Of a stretch of DNA of 31,173 nt, positions 1-10,110 are shown piece after piece. The stretch lies in the NCBI RefSeq assembly GCF_000003605.2, contig NW_003151760.1, positions 162,330 through 193,502 on the forward strand. The letters run 5' to 3'. The notes under the pieces were generated by a model that was not told the DNA's origin, did not search any database, and saw only the letters and a program-made list of their open reading frames with translations. The translations under genes and the position numbers were made by a program. The stretch is from Saccoglossus kowalevskii. Its lineage: Eukaryota; Hemichordata; Enteropneusta; Harrimaniidae. Every line of letters begins with the position of its first letter. The stretch's first letter is position 1.

Positions 1-16
1 TGGTGTATGTGTTGTC

Positions 17-979
17 ATGGCGACGAAAATCAGCTCAGGCGTGTCGAGGAGGAAACTATATTCCGCCTTGGAACTAAAGAACCCCATGGTATTAACAAAC
101 AGTTCAACTCATTTGTTGAGCTCACTACCTAAGGCGCGTTATTTGTTCTATTGTGGAATTTTTTGTGATTCTAACTTATAGTTCATGCGCGTTCTTACGT
201 TCCTATGTTCTACCTGTACGTTATCACACTTGCTTCTATGCTATCGATAAAGAGCCATTGCTCGAAACGTCTAGCTATTTTTAATAGTTATTTAGGACTA
301 CGATTACCTAATATTATCTTCAATAAATTATGTTCGACCACAGATTAATCCTTAATCAATCCTCAGCTACTACTTGTTGAGCCACATAGTGAATCCCGAC
401 ACCCACAATAAGGGGGTGTAAATCAACGGTTTTGTTATTATCCTTAAGTACTCCTGATTTCTTGCTTCTAATCTCGTCGTTGTACAACTCATATTCATTA
501 TTATCAGTTCACTTTTAGATACCGAACCACGATACAAAATAGCAGTCAATATTTTTCTGAAACGCCTTTTTTGGCACTCTCTGATCAGTAAGTTGGCTCT
601 ACAGTAAGGACAGTATTTACCGATATATTGCCCGTTTTCCCAAACTTACTATTCACTGGATGACTTGGATAAAAGGAAACTATTTTCAGGTCCGTAAATT
701 CGGTGACATTCCTAACATTGAGAGAACGCGTGCTAGAAACCTGTTTTGTTCTTTTTTTGGCCTTTGGTCTTTTATTGTTTGTTTTTTCAGCATTATGAAG
801 ATTTCAAGTTGACGTGTCGGAATGACAACGTGCAAATGGCAGAAATAGTACTAAGTGCATTAAATCCAAATTTCAAGTTCACAAATTCAATAAAAAAACG
901 TAAAACTGAAATACCCATCCCTCAAAGCGGCGTACAAGCTTATTTCGAGAAGTATTCATCCTGTCAAAACGACTTTTAA
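17..979 (+). CDS. Possible two-exon small protein with C-terminal PIP-box-like motif (exons 17-88 and 791-979)
   Basis: Exon 1 starts at an ATG at 17 in good context (G at -3 and +4) and would end at 88 before a usable donor (gtatta at 89). Exon 2 starts at 791 after a strong acceptor, a T-rich tract ending ttttttcag, and runs to TAA at 977-979. Both joins are phase 0, giving about 86 residues. The C-terminal part is basic (KKRKT), followed by QSGVQAYF at about residues 69-76, which fits the PCNA-interacting pattern Q-x2-hydrophobic-x2-aromatic-aromatic, close to the end of the protein. The frame stays open after the single TAA from an ATG at 980 to 1129, so the TAA could be the true end or an interruption. 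An ATG at about 746 lies in the polypyrimidine tract and is not a likely start. I do not recognise the family. Exon 2 is the better half; the pairing with exon 1 is inference. Confidence 0.3.
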
Positions 980-1280
980 ATGGATTTTCCGGAGTTATTG
1001 GTTGACCAAATATTTCGACGTGCAGGAAATGTGAAGCTGGTAAACTCGGGAGTTAGGTCAAGGCTTTCCTGCGTTGGTGGCGCTTTTAACCTTCGTCATC
1101 ATAATTTTCCCCATTTCCGGCTATTGTAAAGCACAGTTTATTCCGAATTCCGAAAACGAGCCATACCTAATAGTTCAATCGATACACATATATTTGAGAA
1201 GCGTTTTGTGTAACGTAGTAAAACAGAACATTGCAACCTGACAAAATGCTTATTGTTAATGATTAAATGAGACCACACCC

Positions 1281-1455
1281 CTAAAATATCAACTTTTCAA
1301 TTGTGTCATTGTCAATAAGAAAATGATTAACACTATTGTCACGTGCGCGTGTATCTCCACGTATATCACAGACTGTGATGTCACATACTGACAAACATTT
1401 TTCATTGTACGCTTTGCCTGAAGGTTCCGATTCAATAACGGCCAGATAATTGTCA
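1281..1455 (-). CDS. Candidate terminal coding exon, unknown protein
   Basis: On the minus strand a strong acceptor (a T6 tract followed by ccccag) ends at 1456, and the frame beyond it is open for 57 residues to TAG at 1283-1281. The residues are protein-like: acidic and polar, with the short blocks DNYLAVIESEPSG and SVCDITVCDIRGDTRARD. The first two look faintly like a beta-propeller blade, but that is too weak to call a family. The open frame extends upstream of the acceptor to about 1619 but begins there only with a TTG codon, so an exon entered by splicing fits better than a free-standing gene. No upstream exon was found. The plus-strand frame at 1450-1698 opposite it has no supporting signal. 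Confidence 0.28.
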
Positions 1456-3833
1456 CTGGGGTTAAAAAACGGTACATTTGTGCATATTTTAATATGTTCT
1501 TCACTGTTTAAGTATAAAAAAGTCGAAGAATTGGTGGAGCATAGGCAAGGCTTTCGCGTAAAATATCGCGTCAACAAGATTAACATACGAAGCGGGTGCA
1601 GTAATATATTTGTATTCAACGTTATTTATAGTCCCACTTCTAACATTCCGCCATTTCACTGTTTTGACTGTAGAAACATGCATGAGATGAATATATAATC
1701 TCCCAATATTTTCTCTCAGCTTGACATAAGCAGATGATCACCGTACCCTGCGGCTAGAATTACTAAACAACTTTGGTAGTAATCACTCATGGCGTCTGAC
1801 GTTTTTACCAGATAAAAGACTCTGATATCGTATATCATAATTATGCAAAAAATCGTTGTTGCAAGAAGGAATCGAAACCATAATAGCAGTAGACCAGCAA
1901 TTGCTGAATTGTATTTCAGTGGAAGATATAAACCTAAAGTGAGTGAGTAAACAAATTGTTTGTTTTTTTCGTTTTCATGAGAACAGCAACCCGTGTTTCA
2001 ATAATAAAACATTAGATACAATTATGCGCTAGTAATGCAGGTGTTTTCAAATATTACGGTTTCACGACCTTGTTTTTCTCCGAATATCATCAACGAGAGA
2101 AAAGTCAGAAATCTGAAACATATACATTTAAAGAATGTACGAGACCGAGAAAATATACTTTACTGACACCGTGTATTGTCGTTCACCAGATTGAACGAGA
2201 AATAGATCTCACGAAAAGGTGAAGGGCTACTCAGTTGAGGCTGTAGTTGCATCAATATAGTTACGTAAACTCTTTCTGAATGGCAGCTGCCAAGAATCAA
2301 TACTGGAGAAGGAAAATACAATGAGCTTCCAACAACCAGCTTGCTTTGTGTCACATATAATAATGTCAATGTTGTGTAAACTACCATGATTAGGACTGCA
2401 AATTCTACCAGTTTTTTTCTAATTCCATATGAAAATTTTATAACATTGATGTCTAGTTTTCTAATGACAACTAGATATGCTAACTGTGTCGGAAGACTGT
2501 TGATGATTTCATTAATAATGTCTTTAATAATGAAACAAATGGTGGTCTAATGTGCAATCTATGTCTTCTAGATACATTTCTGTTAAAATTAATACCCTTA
2601 ATTTATTCATTAGTCCTAGACTCGTTTGCTAGATTACTATGCAAAAATCTAATAAGCTTTTGCCGAGAGTTAACATTTATTTAAGAATCTACGCGCAATA
2701 GAGATTGATCAATCAGTTCACACAGCATTAATAACGTAACACGGCTTCCGTTATAAATAACCTCAATTATTATCCCACGAAGAAATCTTACTAATAATCG
2801 GGAAAATATGAAGCATCAAACTTCGTCAGGAAAGGTTAACGTTCGCATTTTAAGGGATTCAGCAAGTGATTATTTAACACAACCTAAACATGAATTACCA
2901 AAAAAACAATTATAATACTAAATTCCGTGACTAATTTCGTCAACCATCAATTCCTGGCAAGTTATTACATTAGACATGTTATTTATTTCGTCCTGTACAT
3001 GTATTTGACATGAAAGAAAGCAATTACGTATACACAATAAAACCAATCGAATTGAAAAAAAATATATACACCTCAAATAAAATTAAAAACAACAAATCCC
3101 ATCAACAACGTAATGTGTTATTACCATATGATGGTTAAACTGTATTTGTGACATTATGCCGGCAGTGTAGAATAATTTAATCTAAATTAACGTGCTTGAT
3201 AAACTGTAATTAAAATGTGACATAAATGAAACAATACCATATTGTTTATATCAACATTATTTTCTTAAAATATACGACATAAAAATATACATATACATAC
3301 ATACTGATAATTGTTTTTAATCTAAAGTATATCCCGTGTCTATGCATTCCATTATTGTCATTATTTCTTATCATTTCAATTCTCTCTGGGAATGAGTTAG
3401 ATACAATCATTATTTGTTCACTTTAAACGTGCGTATACCCTAAAACAATAAATCGAGTACAAACATTGTCTATCTGCAGCCTTGGGGTGAACACTATCCA
3501 GAGACCACCATTTCGCACCACTTTTATTAGATAGAGTCAATATTAGTTTGTTATACAGTCTTTGTAAATGTCATCACCCAAACACCGTAAGGAAGTCCAA
3601 TTGGCTTCCCACGCAATTGGAGAAGGGTGTGCTGCATCCGACATTAAGAGTGGGCTATAAAAAACGTATCATTAATCTCATATTCCATTAGGTTAGTCAT
3701 ATGTCAAGTATTACCCCTAAACAAATGTCGAGTACGTTATTGTTCCAGTGCTAGCGTTTAGATATGTTAATACTAAAATAGAATTTTAAATACAAGAGAA
3801 AGCTAAATATGTCATTTTGATATAATCATGAAA
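1456..3833. other. No supported gene; AT-rich non-coding DNA
   Basis: Only short frames occur here. A minus-strand ORF at 2160-2387 (75 codons, hydrophobic N-terminus) has no splice or promoter support. At 3596-3660 on the plus strand two CCAAT-like motifs (ccaattgg and caattgg) precede a gctataaaaaac TATA-like sequence, which could be a core promoter, but no plausible gene follows. The region 2400-3450 is very AT-rich with many short A and T runs and shows nothing I can name. Confidence 0.6.
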
Positions 3834-3892
3834 ACATTAACGTTGATATAAAATTTTATATTAACATTAACTTTGATATACTCATTTTGATA
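3834..3892. repeat. Short direct repeats around an AT-rich palindrome
   Basis: A 17-bp sequence at 3834-3850 (acattaacgttgatata) recurs at 3864-3880 with one mismatch, and cattttgata occurs on both sides of the pair. Between them gttgatataaaa and ttttatattaac at 3842-3865 form a near-perfect 24-bp palindrome. It may be local duplication by slippage. No known element was recognised. Confidence 0.55.
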
Positions 3893-5539
3893 CAATTAAT
3901 TTCTAATTTACGCAAAATTGCAAAATTATTCTGCTATTAATAGAAATGTCGATGTATCATGTTACAATACACTTAGGCAGTCTGCTGATGAAATACGCCA
4001 TGTATGATTAATGTCCTAAGTCATATTTTGGTTATCCAACATTACATCGAATATGATAAGTGCGTGTTTGGCCCCTGGAACTAATGTTATTCGAATTGGG
4101 TGCGTAATATTTGTGATGCATTGTACGTTCCTCTACAAATATAAGGTTTACAAATATCATATGTGTGGCGCATATATTTAATTTATAAAGGGATAACCCG
4201 AGCACAAATCCTTAAGAACAATTTTTCAACATATTTTGTTGGCTATTGGGCACAATATATGTGAATGAAAAATAAATCCGTCGTTCGTTGTATGAATATT
4301 TGTAAGAGCAGTTATCGCGCAATGTCGTAGGTTGGTAAAAAGCCGCTATATGTCAGGTATGTATTCGGATGTTCCACTTGATTAAAATGTACAACGCAAT
4401 TTCGCATTCAAGATCATCGATTGTGACCATTTTCGAACGAATGTCTGAAAAGTGACTTGTTTTACACTCAAGTATCGATTGATTTCACAGCCGTTGATAA
4501 ATTTAACATTATTTATTTTGATTTTCAAGGTAATTATTATTTTCTGTGCATGTATATTCACTTTGACGGTGAGCTAATACTAAGTTATGGTTTATTCAGT
4601 ACAAAATAAGCCAATAAGTCTATACTTCATCCCTTCCTCTGGCATGTTCAGCCAGTCGAAAGGAATGAACAGATTGAAACACGTTTGAGAAATACCAACG
4701 CGCATGTTAGACGATTTAGTACAAAAGCATGATTCAGAATATATTCCAGGACAAGACGCTGGAGAATTCAACACACACTATTTATTTGCTAACATTCCTC
4801 AATGCATGTACATATGATATTCCCAACAAAGGATGGGAAACATATTACTAAGTACTCAATTGTATATTACACAGAAACGAGTTTTTAAAGCATATATTAA
4901 GAAATATAATCTCATTTGTTACCATGGTGGTGTGTTTAGCAGTGTGTAATTTATTTTTTCTTAAAATCAAAATATTGGCCTTAACTTTTTTAAATGTACA
5001 TTACGTATTTTTCGTACGTTACGTTACATATTCAGTAAATAAACATTATGACACGTCTTGACACTCATCCACACTTAATGGTAAACATTTATCCCATATA
5101 ATGGCACAAAATATTTTATGCCATGATCATTATATTTTATTTATGAGAATTTTTTTATTATGAAATACGGAAACGAACATGCTAACATACACGATAATTC
5201 CAATTCCAATCCTTTTATTAAGAAAGGTGCAATGACAGATATGTTTCCTCCAATACAATGCTAAACAGTGTAATGTATGTCATGATGAAATATCTCGTAA
5301 TATATTCTGAAAGAATTACTTCTACCCTCCCATATTAGGTAATACATTTGATAGATAAGTTCTACATTCAACACGATATATTTTACTTGTTATGGTGAGA
5401 GCGCCATATTCACTGCTGAAAATATGTCGAATCATTCAGCTCTCACTGTAATATACAATGCCATGCAGTGCAGTGTATTCGGTTTTGTTTTAATTTAAGT
5501 AAATAAGTTAATTCTACGTTTTCTGTGGATGTGTTTCAC
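3893..5539. other. No supported gene; AT-rich non-coding DNA
   Basis: A minus-strand frame ends near 4592 with a tail reading LIGLFCTE, and its stop overlaps an AATAAA (tgaataaacc), which would fit a 3' exon and poly(A) signal. The frame has no ATG and no clear acceptor, so it is not called. At 5458-5478 a G+C-rich block (gccatgcagtgcagtgta) stands out. The rest is featureless AT-rich sequence. Confidence 0.55.
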
Positions 5540-5671
5540 AGGAAGATACGTACATTACTGCACTTGTCACAGTGTAAGGCCTGCTTATCGCAATTGAGAG
5601 GGCCACCCACAGAACTCACACTGGACAGAGGGTTCTTTCACTGCTAGTATGGGGTAGACAAGGCAATAATA
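5540..5671 (-). pseudogene. Exon-like segment with a broken C-x2-C ... H-C-x2-C zinc-finger-like pattern
   Basis: On the minus strand the acceptor ttttatttccag ends at 5672, and the frame from 5671 reads through VQCEFCGWPSQLR before a TAA at 5587-5585. One base over, the frame continues DKQALHCDKCSNV (HCDKC at 5574-5560) and then stops. Together these give two C-x2-C type pairs, as in PHD- or RING-like zinc-binding domains; in invertebrates such fingers also occur in proteins of mobile elements. The frameshift and stop suggest a decayed copy, or an intron or assembly effect. It lies downstream of the minus-strand promoter candidate at about 6081-6123. The family assignment is inference from the spacing of cysteine and histidine only. 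Confidence 0.35.
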
Positions 5672-5828
5672 CTGGAAATAAAATACACATACACCAACAT
5701 ATCGAGTTAAGGCTCCTGGCTTTAATACCTCTCAAAATAATTACAAGAAATAAAGCACAGAAAATACAATGAATAAAGTCACTAAAATAGGGGATTGCTT
5801 AGGGAAGTGTGCATTGGTGATAACTCAC

Positions 5829-5916
5829 AGTTCCAGTCAATGGCCTCTGCAACACAACAACGAAGAAATATAGGAGTCATGCTTGCAGAGGTACGCTGGT
5901 ATTCTGGAGGGCACCG
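5829..5916 (-). other. Candidate 88-nt exon between strong splice signals
   Basis: On the minus strand an excellent acceptor (ctcctgttttcag) ends at 5917 and an excellent donor (gtgagt) begins at 5828, enclosing 88 nt. One frame is open throughout and includes an internal ATG followed by TPIFLRCCVAEAIDWN. A second good acceptor (gttgttgtgttgcag) lies inside it, which would leave an 18-nt micro-exon. The phase does not join in frame to the zinc-finger-like segment at 5671, so either the transcript is non-coding or the locus is decayed. No family was recognised. Confidence 0.25.
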
Positions 5917-6080
5917 CTGAAAACAGGAGATCGCAGAGCAGTTCATACAAGTTTCACAAAATGATGGTTGTAGCCTGTATCACTTATCAAACGATATCGT
6001 AGCTGAACACACAGACAAGCAAGTTGAAGTGACGGATACCAAGTTGCAATGATCGACCCAAACTGTCCTGAGTCTGTCTA

Positions 6081-6123
6081 ATTTATAGGCAGTGACACCA
6101 CCTGGGTTTCCACATGAGCCAAT
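6081..6123 (-). promoter_or_regulatory. Minus-strand core promoter: inverted CCAAT (NF-Y type) and TATA box
   Basis: Read on the minus strand, ctgattggct (around 6117-6126) is a close match to the NF-Y/CCAAT consensus in its inverted orientation. It lies about 30 bp upstream of a tataaatt TATA box (6080-6087), so transcription would start near 6050 and run toward the exon-like segments at 5916-5829 and 5671-5540. A diverged 63-bp tandem duplication lies immediately upstream, an arrangement seen in enhancer regions including LTR U3 regions. No LTR ends were found. Confidence 0.4.
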
Positions 6124-6177
6124 CAGAATGTAATCTTGCTAGTGTCACGTAGGCAACTCAGTAGATCATAAACATCA

Positions 6178-6304
6178 TTTGTTATTCAAATAACAGCACA
6201 CCTGGTAGATTCCAATTCTCCTCCAAAGTTGTAAACAGCCCTTGTTATGTAAATTACAAGCATACCTGGTAGAACCCACTGTCCTTCCACAGTTGAAAAC
6301 AAAT
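6178..6304. repeat. Two diverged tandem copies of a ~63-bp sequence
   Basis: Copy 1 (about 6178-6240) and copy 2 (about 6241-6304) align over their length. Shared blocks are ttgttat, acctggtaga, a cc-rich stretch, and agttg followed by aaaca. The offset is 63 bp. They lie directly upstream of the minus-strand CCAAT/TATA pair, so a duplicated regulatory element is a reasonable guess. The minus-strand ORF at 6186-6419 crossing them is probably incidental. Confidence 0.55.
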
Positions 6305-6758
6305 ATGACCTGTCAATCACCTTTATGACAGTTATCACGATGCACACCGTTTCTTCCCATGATTCCATGCACACTTCCATTTGCAGGGTTTGAGGTAATA
6401 TGACAAAAACATAAAACAAAGGACGCTGACAACACTAAACACGGGATGATTCAAACTCAGGATGCCTCACAACAGCAGACATACAAACCTCGGACATATA
6501 CCAACTATGTGTAAATTAAAATTAAAAGTATTCGTGGTTCAATAAGCAAATGCTATAGAGAATACAACTGTGTCGTTACTTGTTCAAAAATCGAGGTATC
6601 GTCTTATTGAGTCACAAATAATGTCATGTCAACTGCACATTTCAATCTGTCTTTTTTCCTGTAAACCAACGCGATTATCTAATTCGTTTCAATCTTAGAA
6701 GACTTTAATTCCGACTTTTCCTTATACGGCTTGTTTGTATTGATCATCGAAAAAGGGG
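6305..6758. other. No supported gene
   Basis: Mixed AT-rich sequence with no supported coding frame, repeat or promoter signal beyond those listed on either side. Confidence 0.55.
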
Positions 6759-6810
6759 ATTAATATGTTCCTTAATTAATTAATTAATTAATTAATAATT
6801 AATATGTTCC
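6759..6810. repeat. (TTAA)n tract bounded by a 13-bp direct repeat
   Basis: A run of TTAA units (about 6772-6801) is bounded on both sides by attaatatgttcc (6759-6771 and 6798-6810). The direct repeat could come from replication slippage, or could mark an insertion into a TTAA-type site. No transposon ends are visible. Confidence 0.6.
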
Positions 6811-6836
6811 TGGATTGATTGTGAAGTATTGTGATT

Positions 6837-6882
6837 GCACGTCTAGTGTTCGAAATCACATTCGAATCACATGAGACGTAAC
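6837..6882. repeat. Imperfect hairpin with acgtct/agacgt ends
   Basis: The segment begins with acgtct and ends with agacgt, and holds two ttcgaa-type motifs (gttcgaaatcacattcgaat) that also pair imperfectly. It could fold into a weak hairpin. A short frame from ATGGCCGCGG at about 6889 follows, with no further support. Confidence 0.3.
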
Positions 6883-7155
6883 ATCAATGGCCGCGGTCGC
6901 CTGTCTCTGTATTTTATAGTGTTTTTGCTTAGAACTAGGGCTAGTATGTTGCTGAATAACAACTACAATGAACAATGGTAAATATTACTATTTCTGTCAC
7001 GTCAAATGGAATGAACATGGTTATGTCGTGAGTGCATTACGAAGGCAGTATTGTTCAGCAATTAGAACAACAGCGGCAACATCCACAACGACAAATTGTT
7101 CCATTGTTTCCAATTATATGTATATATTGCCTTAGTGCCGTGTACGTGGTTCAAT

Positions 7156-7277
7156 AAAACATCTATCAAAAAAAAAATCTTGTCCGGGATCAAGCAATTT
7201 TTAGAGTGTACACATAGCACAAATTGACATTCCCTGTGCATGTTATATTAGGAACAAATGAAAAAAAAACATCTATC
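7156..7277 (+). mobile_element. Short retroposed insertion with perfect 12-bp target-site duplication
   Basis: aaaacatctatc occurs at 7156-7167 and again at 7266-7277. Between them are A10 (7168-7177), about 83 bp of unique sequence, and an A-run at 7261-7265 next to the right copy. A 12-bp duplication with an A-tail is the signature of LINE-mediated insertion of an RNA. The insert shows a small hairpin (cttg ... caag), then caatttttagag, which resembles an Sm-site context, then a second possible stem (gcaca ... tgtgc), so a snRNA-like source is conceivable but not recognised. Alternatively, AATAAA at 7153-7158 just before A10 could be the 3' end of an older retrocopy. Confidence 0.5.
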
Positions 7278-8429
7278 GTATAATCGTGTATAGTGTTTGA
7301 CAGAAAATAAATTTACAATTTGACAGGAAATAAATAACACGAAAACCAATTATCTAGATAACAATGGGTTTTGTATACGTAATATATTATGCTAATATTG
7401 TGTACGATGTATACAATATCTGATGACTTAGCCTCTGTTAACTGTATTATGTACTGTACTATGAAAAATGAGTGGATTGTTGCGTTGACATATTCAGTGG
7501 TGCCACCATATAACACCCATGTTTTTATGTGGTGCTATGGTGCGTAAATATAAATGTACAATAAATATCGCACATGCATGAAATTTTAATTATTTTTATA
7601 GGTGTTATTATGGTGTAAATCTGAGAGGCGAATTTACACTAGAGTTAGTTCGACGGGACATGAGCTGCGTGTTTTACCTTTTTTGCATTTTCTAGTTAAT
7701 CTAAAATAATTAATCTGAGAAACCAAATGAGAAACGGAAAAGCTTATAATGATGGCTTAAACAGTTACGGGGCTCAATTTATTATGAATCAGCAATTAGA
7801 AAGTTGTTAATCCTGTTCTGACTTAACATTAGCAATAAATTATCTCTTTTTTTGTTGTTTAGTGAAAATAAACTCAAATGACATGTATTACACCACGCGG
7901 TTGCATGAAATGTTGTTGTTTTTTTAGTTTATAAGAAAGAAATAGAAACAATAAAACAACAACTATTGTCGCGTTTCACAGACGAGTTTTAGATTAGCAA
8001 AGACATATTAAATGACCGATGATATAGACTTGGTAATTGTTAATAATTTGTTTTTATATCCTCAGACGTTGACGCCACTAATACATTCTCCAAGGATATA
8101 AAGTAATTAGAAGTGAATAAATAATGCTCAACACTACAATAAAGACTTTCCATGACTCCAGAAATATATTTAAAAAAATATCAACAGAGATGTATTTCAT
8201 ATACACACCAATAATAGTTTTCGTGACTATAGACCAATTTATATTCACCCACTTTTCAGTAAAATACCTTCGTCAACAATCTATTACAGCAATACAGTAT
8301 TTTATTCGAACATCAATATGGTAAGGTAAGAATACATTTTTTATAGAATTCACGATAACATTTGATACTATTAATCATGTTATTATTATACTAAAACTGA
8401 AACATTATATTTATACGTGGGCGCTCAAA
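7278..8429. other. No supported gene; AT-rich DNA
   Basis: Several 60-70 codon frames here (for example 7313-7516 minus and 8124-8324 plus) lack start context, splice signals and recognisable motifs. The sequence is AT-rich with scattered homopolymer runs. Confidence 0.55.
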
Positions 8430-8790
8430 TCACTGGTTTGAAATTGATCACCTGTTTCACGTGATGTGCCTAAAGGATCTGTCCTTGGTCCCACATAATT
8501 TCTACTCCACCTTAACGATTTTCAAAATGACTTCTTCAAATTTAAACGAGTCCAATTTATTTTAGACATTTCCATCAGGTACTGACATTTCCCTTTCCCA
8601 TGTGAACACACAACTAAATGATGTGGTGAAGTGGTGTGATGCGATCGAATTGACAGTAAACTGTGCAAAACACATTTCATGATCATTAGACTCCGAAGTA
8701 CCCGACTCAAAGTTGAAGGACATCTCTGTATAAAATCTAATACAGTGATACACAATACACAATTTATAATAATGTTTAATATGTTTTACC
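8430..8790 (+). pseudogene. Decayed LINE (non-LTR retrotransposon) reverse-transcriptase fragment
   Basis: Plus-strand translation shows the conserved RT blocks in order across shifted frames. RDVPKGSVLGP at about 8460-8492 matches the G-V-P-Q-G-S-V-L-G-P block. A stop at 8496-8498 is followed by FLLHLND. A degraded F-A-D-D box then reads QFILDI at 8553-8570. A different frame reads QLNDVVKWCDAIELTVN (about 8611-8661), and the first frame returns with KTHFMIIRLRSTRLKVEG from 8667. This order (GSVLGP, ADD, W-C ... L ... N ... K-T) is typical of RT in the CR1/Jockey/Rex-like groups. At least two frameshifts, stops and loss of the first catalytic Asp show it is dead. Endonuclease and 3' end are not visible, so it is a fragment. 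Confidence 0.8.
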
Positions 8791-9797
8791 GAACACCGAC
8801 CGATTGCATGTGAATATTAAAGACAAAACATAATGTCTCATATCCTTGATACTTTGGCATTTCATTTGCTTAGAATTATGACAGAAAGAAGCTGAATGTA
8901 AGTAAACAATATTCAACAACGCATGTATGAACATTAACTTTAATAAATAAGATTTTATTTGATATTACTATTTTCTTTCATAAATACTTAAGAAATACAC
9001 TATGACGAATATGGAAAATCGTAGTGTTCGCTCGCTGATCAATGTCGGTATATACAATGTCGAATAATATTAGTTAGAATAGACATAGAGATAATCAAGT
9101 AGACTCAAGTAAAACTGTTTCCGTAAATACTTAATGAGTCCATTACAAGAGACATTTACAAGACATTTTGTAATTATAGGTATAAATCATGCAGCATTTC
9201 CAACCTTGGGATTAAGGGTTGCCTAATTAACAAATAATGCAGTATATCCACTGGCAAGAAACTCCAACTGCCTCAGCGCCTGCGTATATAGGTTTTCAGA
9301 ATGTCATAATTGCAAGATAATTTTCAAGTATGTCTCACTGACCTTGCTAATGACACTCTACCGTCCCGAAGCTGGTGTTAACATTGTGTTCTACTCTTGC
9401 GCTGCATTTATAGACTTACTAAACTCTTTAGACTTTTAGTATGTTATAATTATCATTTTGAAAGCGAATGTCAGGAAAGAATAGTAAATTATTGTTGTTT
9501 CTGAGACCACAAACCTTTGGTAAAACACATAGATGATTATGCATCTAAAATCAGACTATACATGAATTTGATAACATTGAACTTATTAATTAGGGACAGT
9601 CGTTAAGTGTTGAAACATAGTATCATACATTTCATCATTCAAATTATACACTTCTTTTTGTTCTACGATATGCATCTTTCTCGTACAAGTACATATGTGT
9701 GTAAATGTGTAAATGTGTAAAAAATGCAGGATTCTTAAAATGTATATTCAGAGAAAACTGGTTTTGTAGACTACTATGGCCAGAATCTCATCCGTGA
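8791..9797. other. No supported gene; contains a small (GTGTAAAT)n tract
   Basis: Nothing codes convincingly. A short period-8 tandem (gtgtaaat, about three units) occupies 9697-9722. Confidence 0.55.
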
Positions 9798-10110
9798 AGT
9801 GACAGGGTATTGTATGAAGGTGCAATGTTTGTTCCTGATATGTTTCCCATAGTGGAAGCAAGGAAGTGAGTCAACTATTGTGACAAATGTACTGCATTCA
9901 TTTTATAGTTCCTTGTTATTAACCATGCTTGGAATTCTCCACATAGATTGTCACTTTTAGATAATACATACAGCTGTTGACTATGAAGCTCGACTGTGTC
10001 GAGCAACAATCGCTGAAATATACATTTGCCAATTGAGTTGTGAACACACCTTGTATTTGTACTATTATAATATATGCAGAATTAGCGGCGATGGAGCTAT
10101 GCATGTAATT
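9798..10110. repeat. Duplicated block, copy 1
   Basis: This segment aligns in the same orientation with 11438-11866. Shared landmarks on the plus strand include gatatgtttccca (9837 and 11511), aggaagtgagtcaa, tacagctgt, and near the right edge gcgatggagctatgcat against gcgacgtagctatgtat. It lacks about 118 bp present in copy 2 (11709-11826). A 141-codon minus-strand open frame (10344-9919) crosses it, but starts with TTG and runs in a different frame from the plausible exon of copy 2. In the matching frame copy 1 has a stop, so it is either a decayed paralogue or a non-coding repeat. Confidence 0.65.

Noticed and set aside
746-790. ATG start of a 77-codon frame
   Set aside because: The first 15 codons translate a T-rich tract ending in ttttttcag, which is a splice acceptor; coding more likely begins at 791.
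1450-1698. 82-codon plus-strand ORF
   Set aside because: It is mostly opposite the better supported minus-strand frame and has no splice or promoter signal of its own.
5840-5923. Plus-strand ORF beginning MASATQQRRNIGVML
   Set aside because: The opposite strand has better acceptor and donor signals over the same bases, and the plus ORF is only 27 codons.
8522-8762. Two minus-strand ORFs of 66 and 77 codons
   Set aside because: They are antisense to the LINE reverse-transcriptase relic and have non-biological composition for a host gene.
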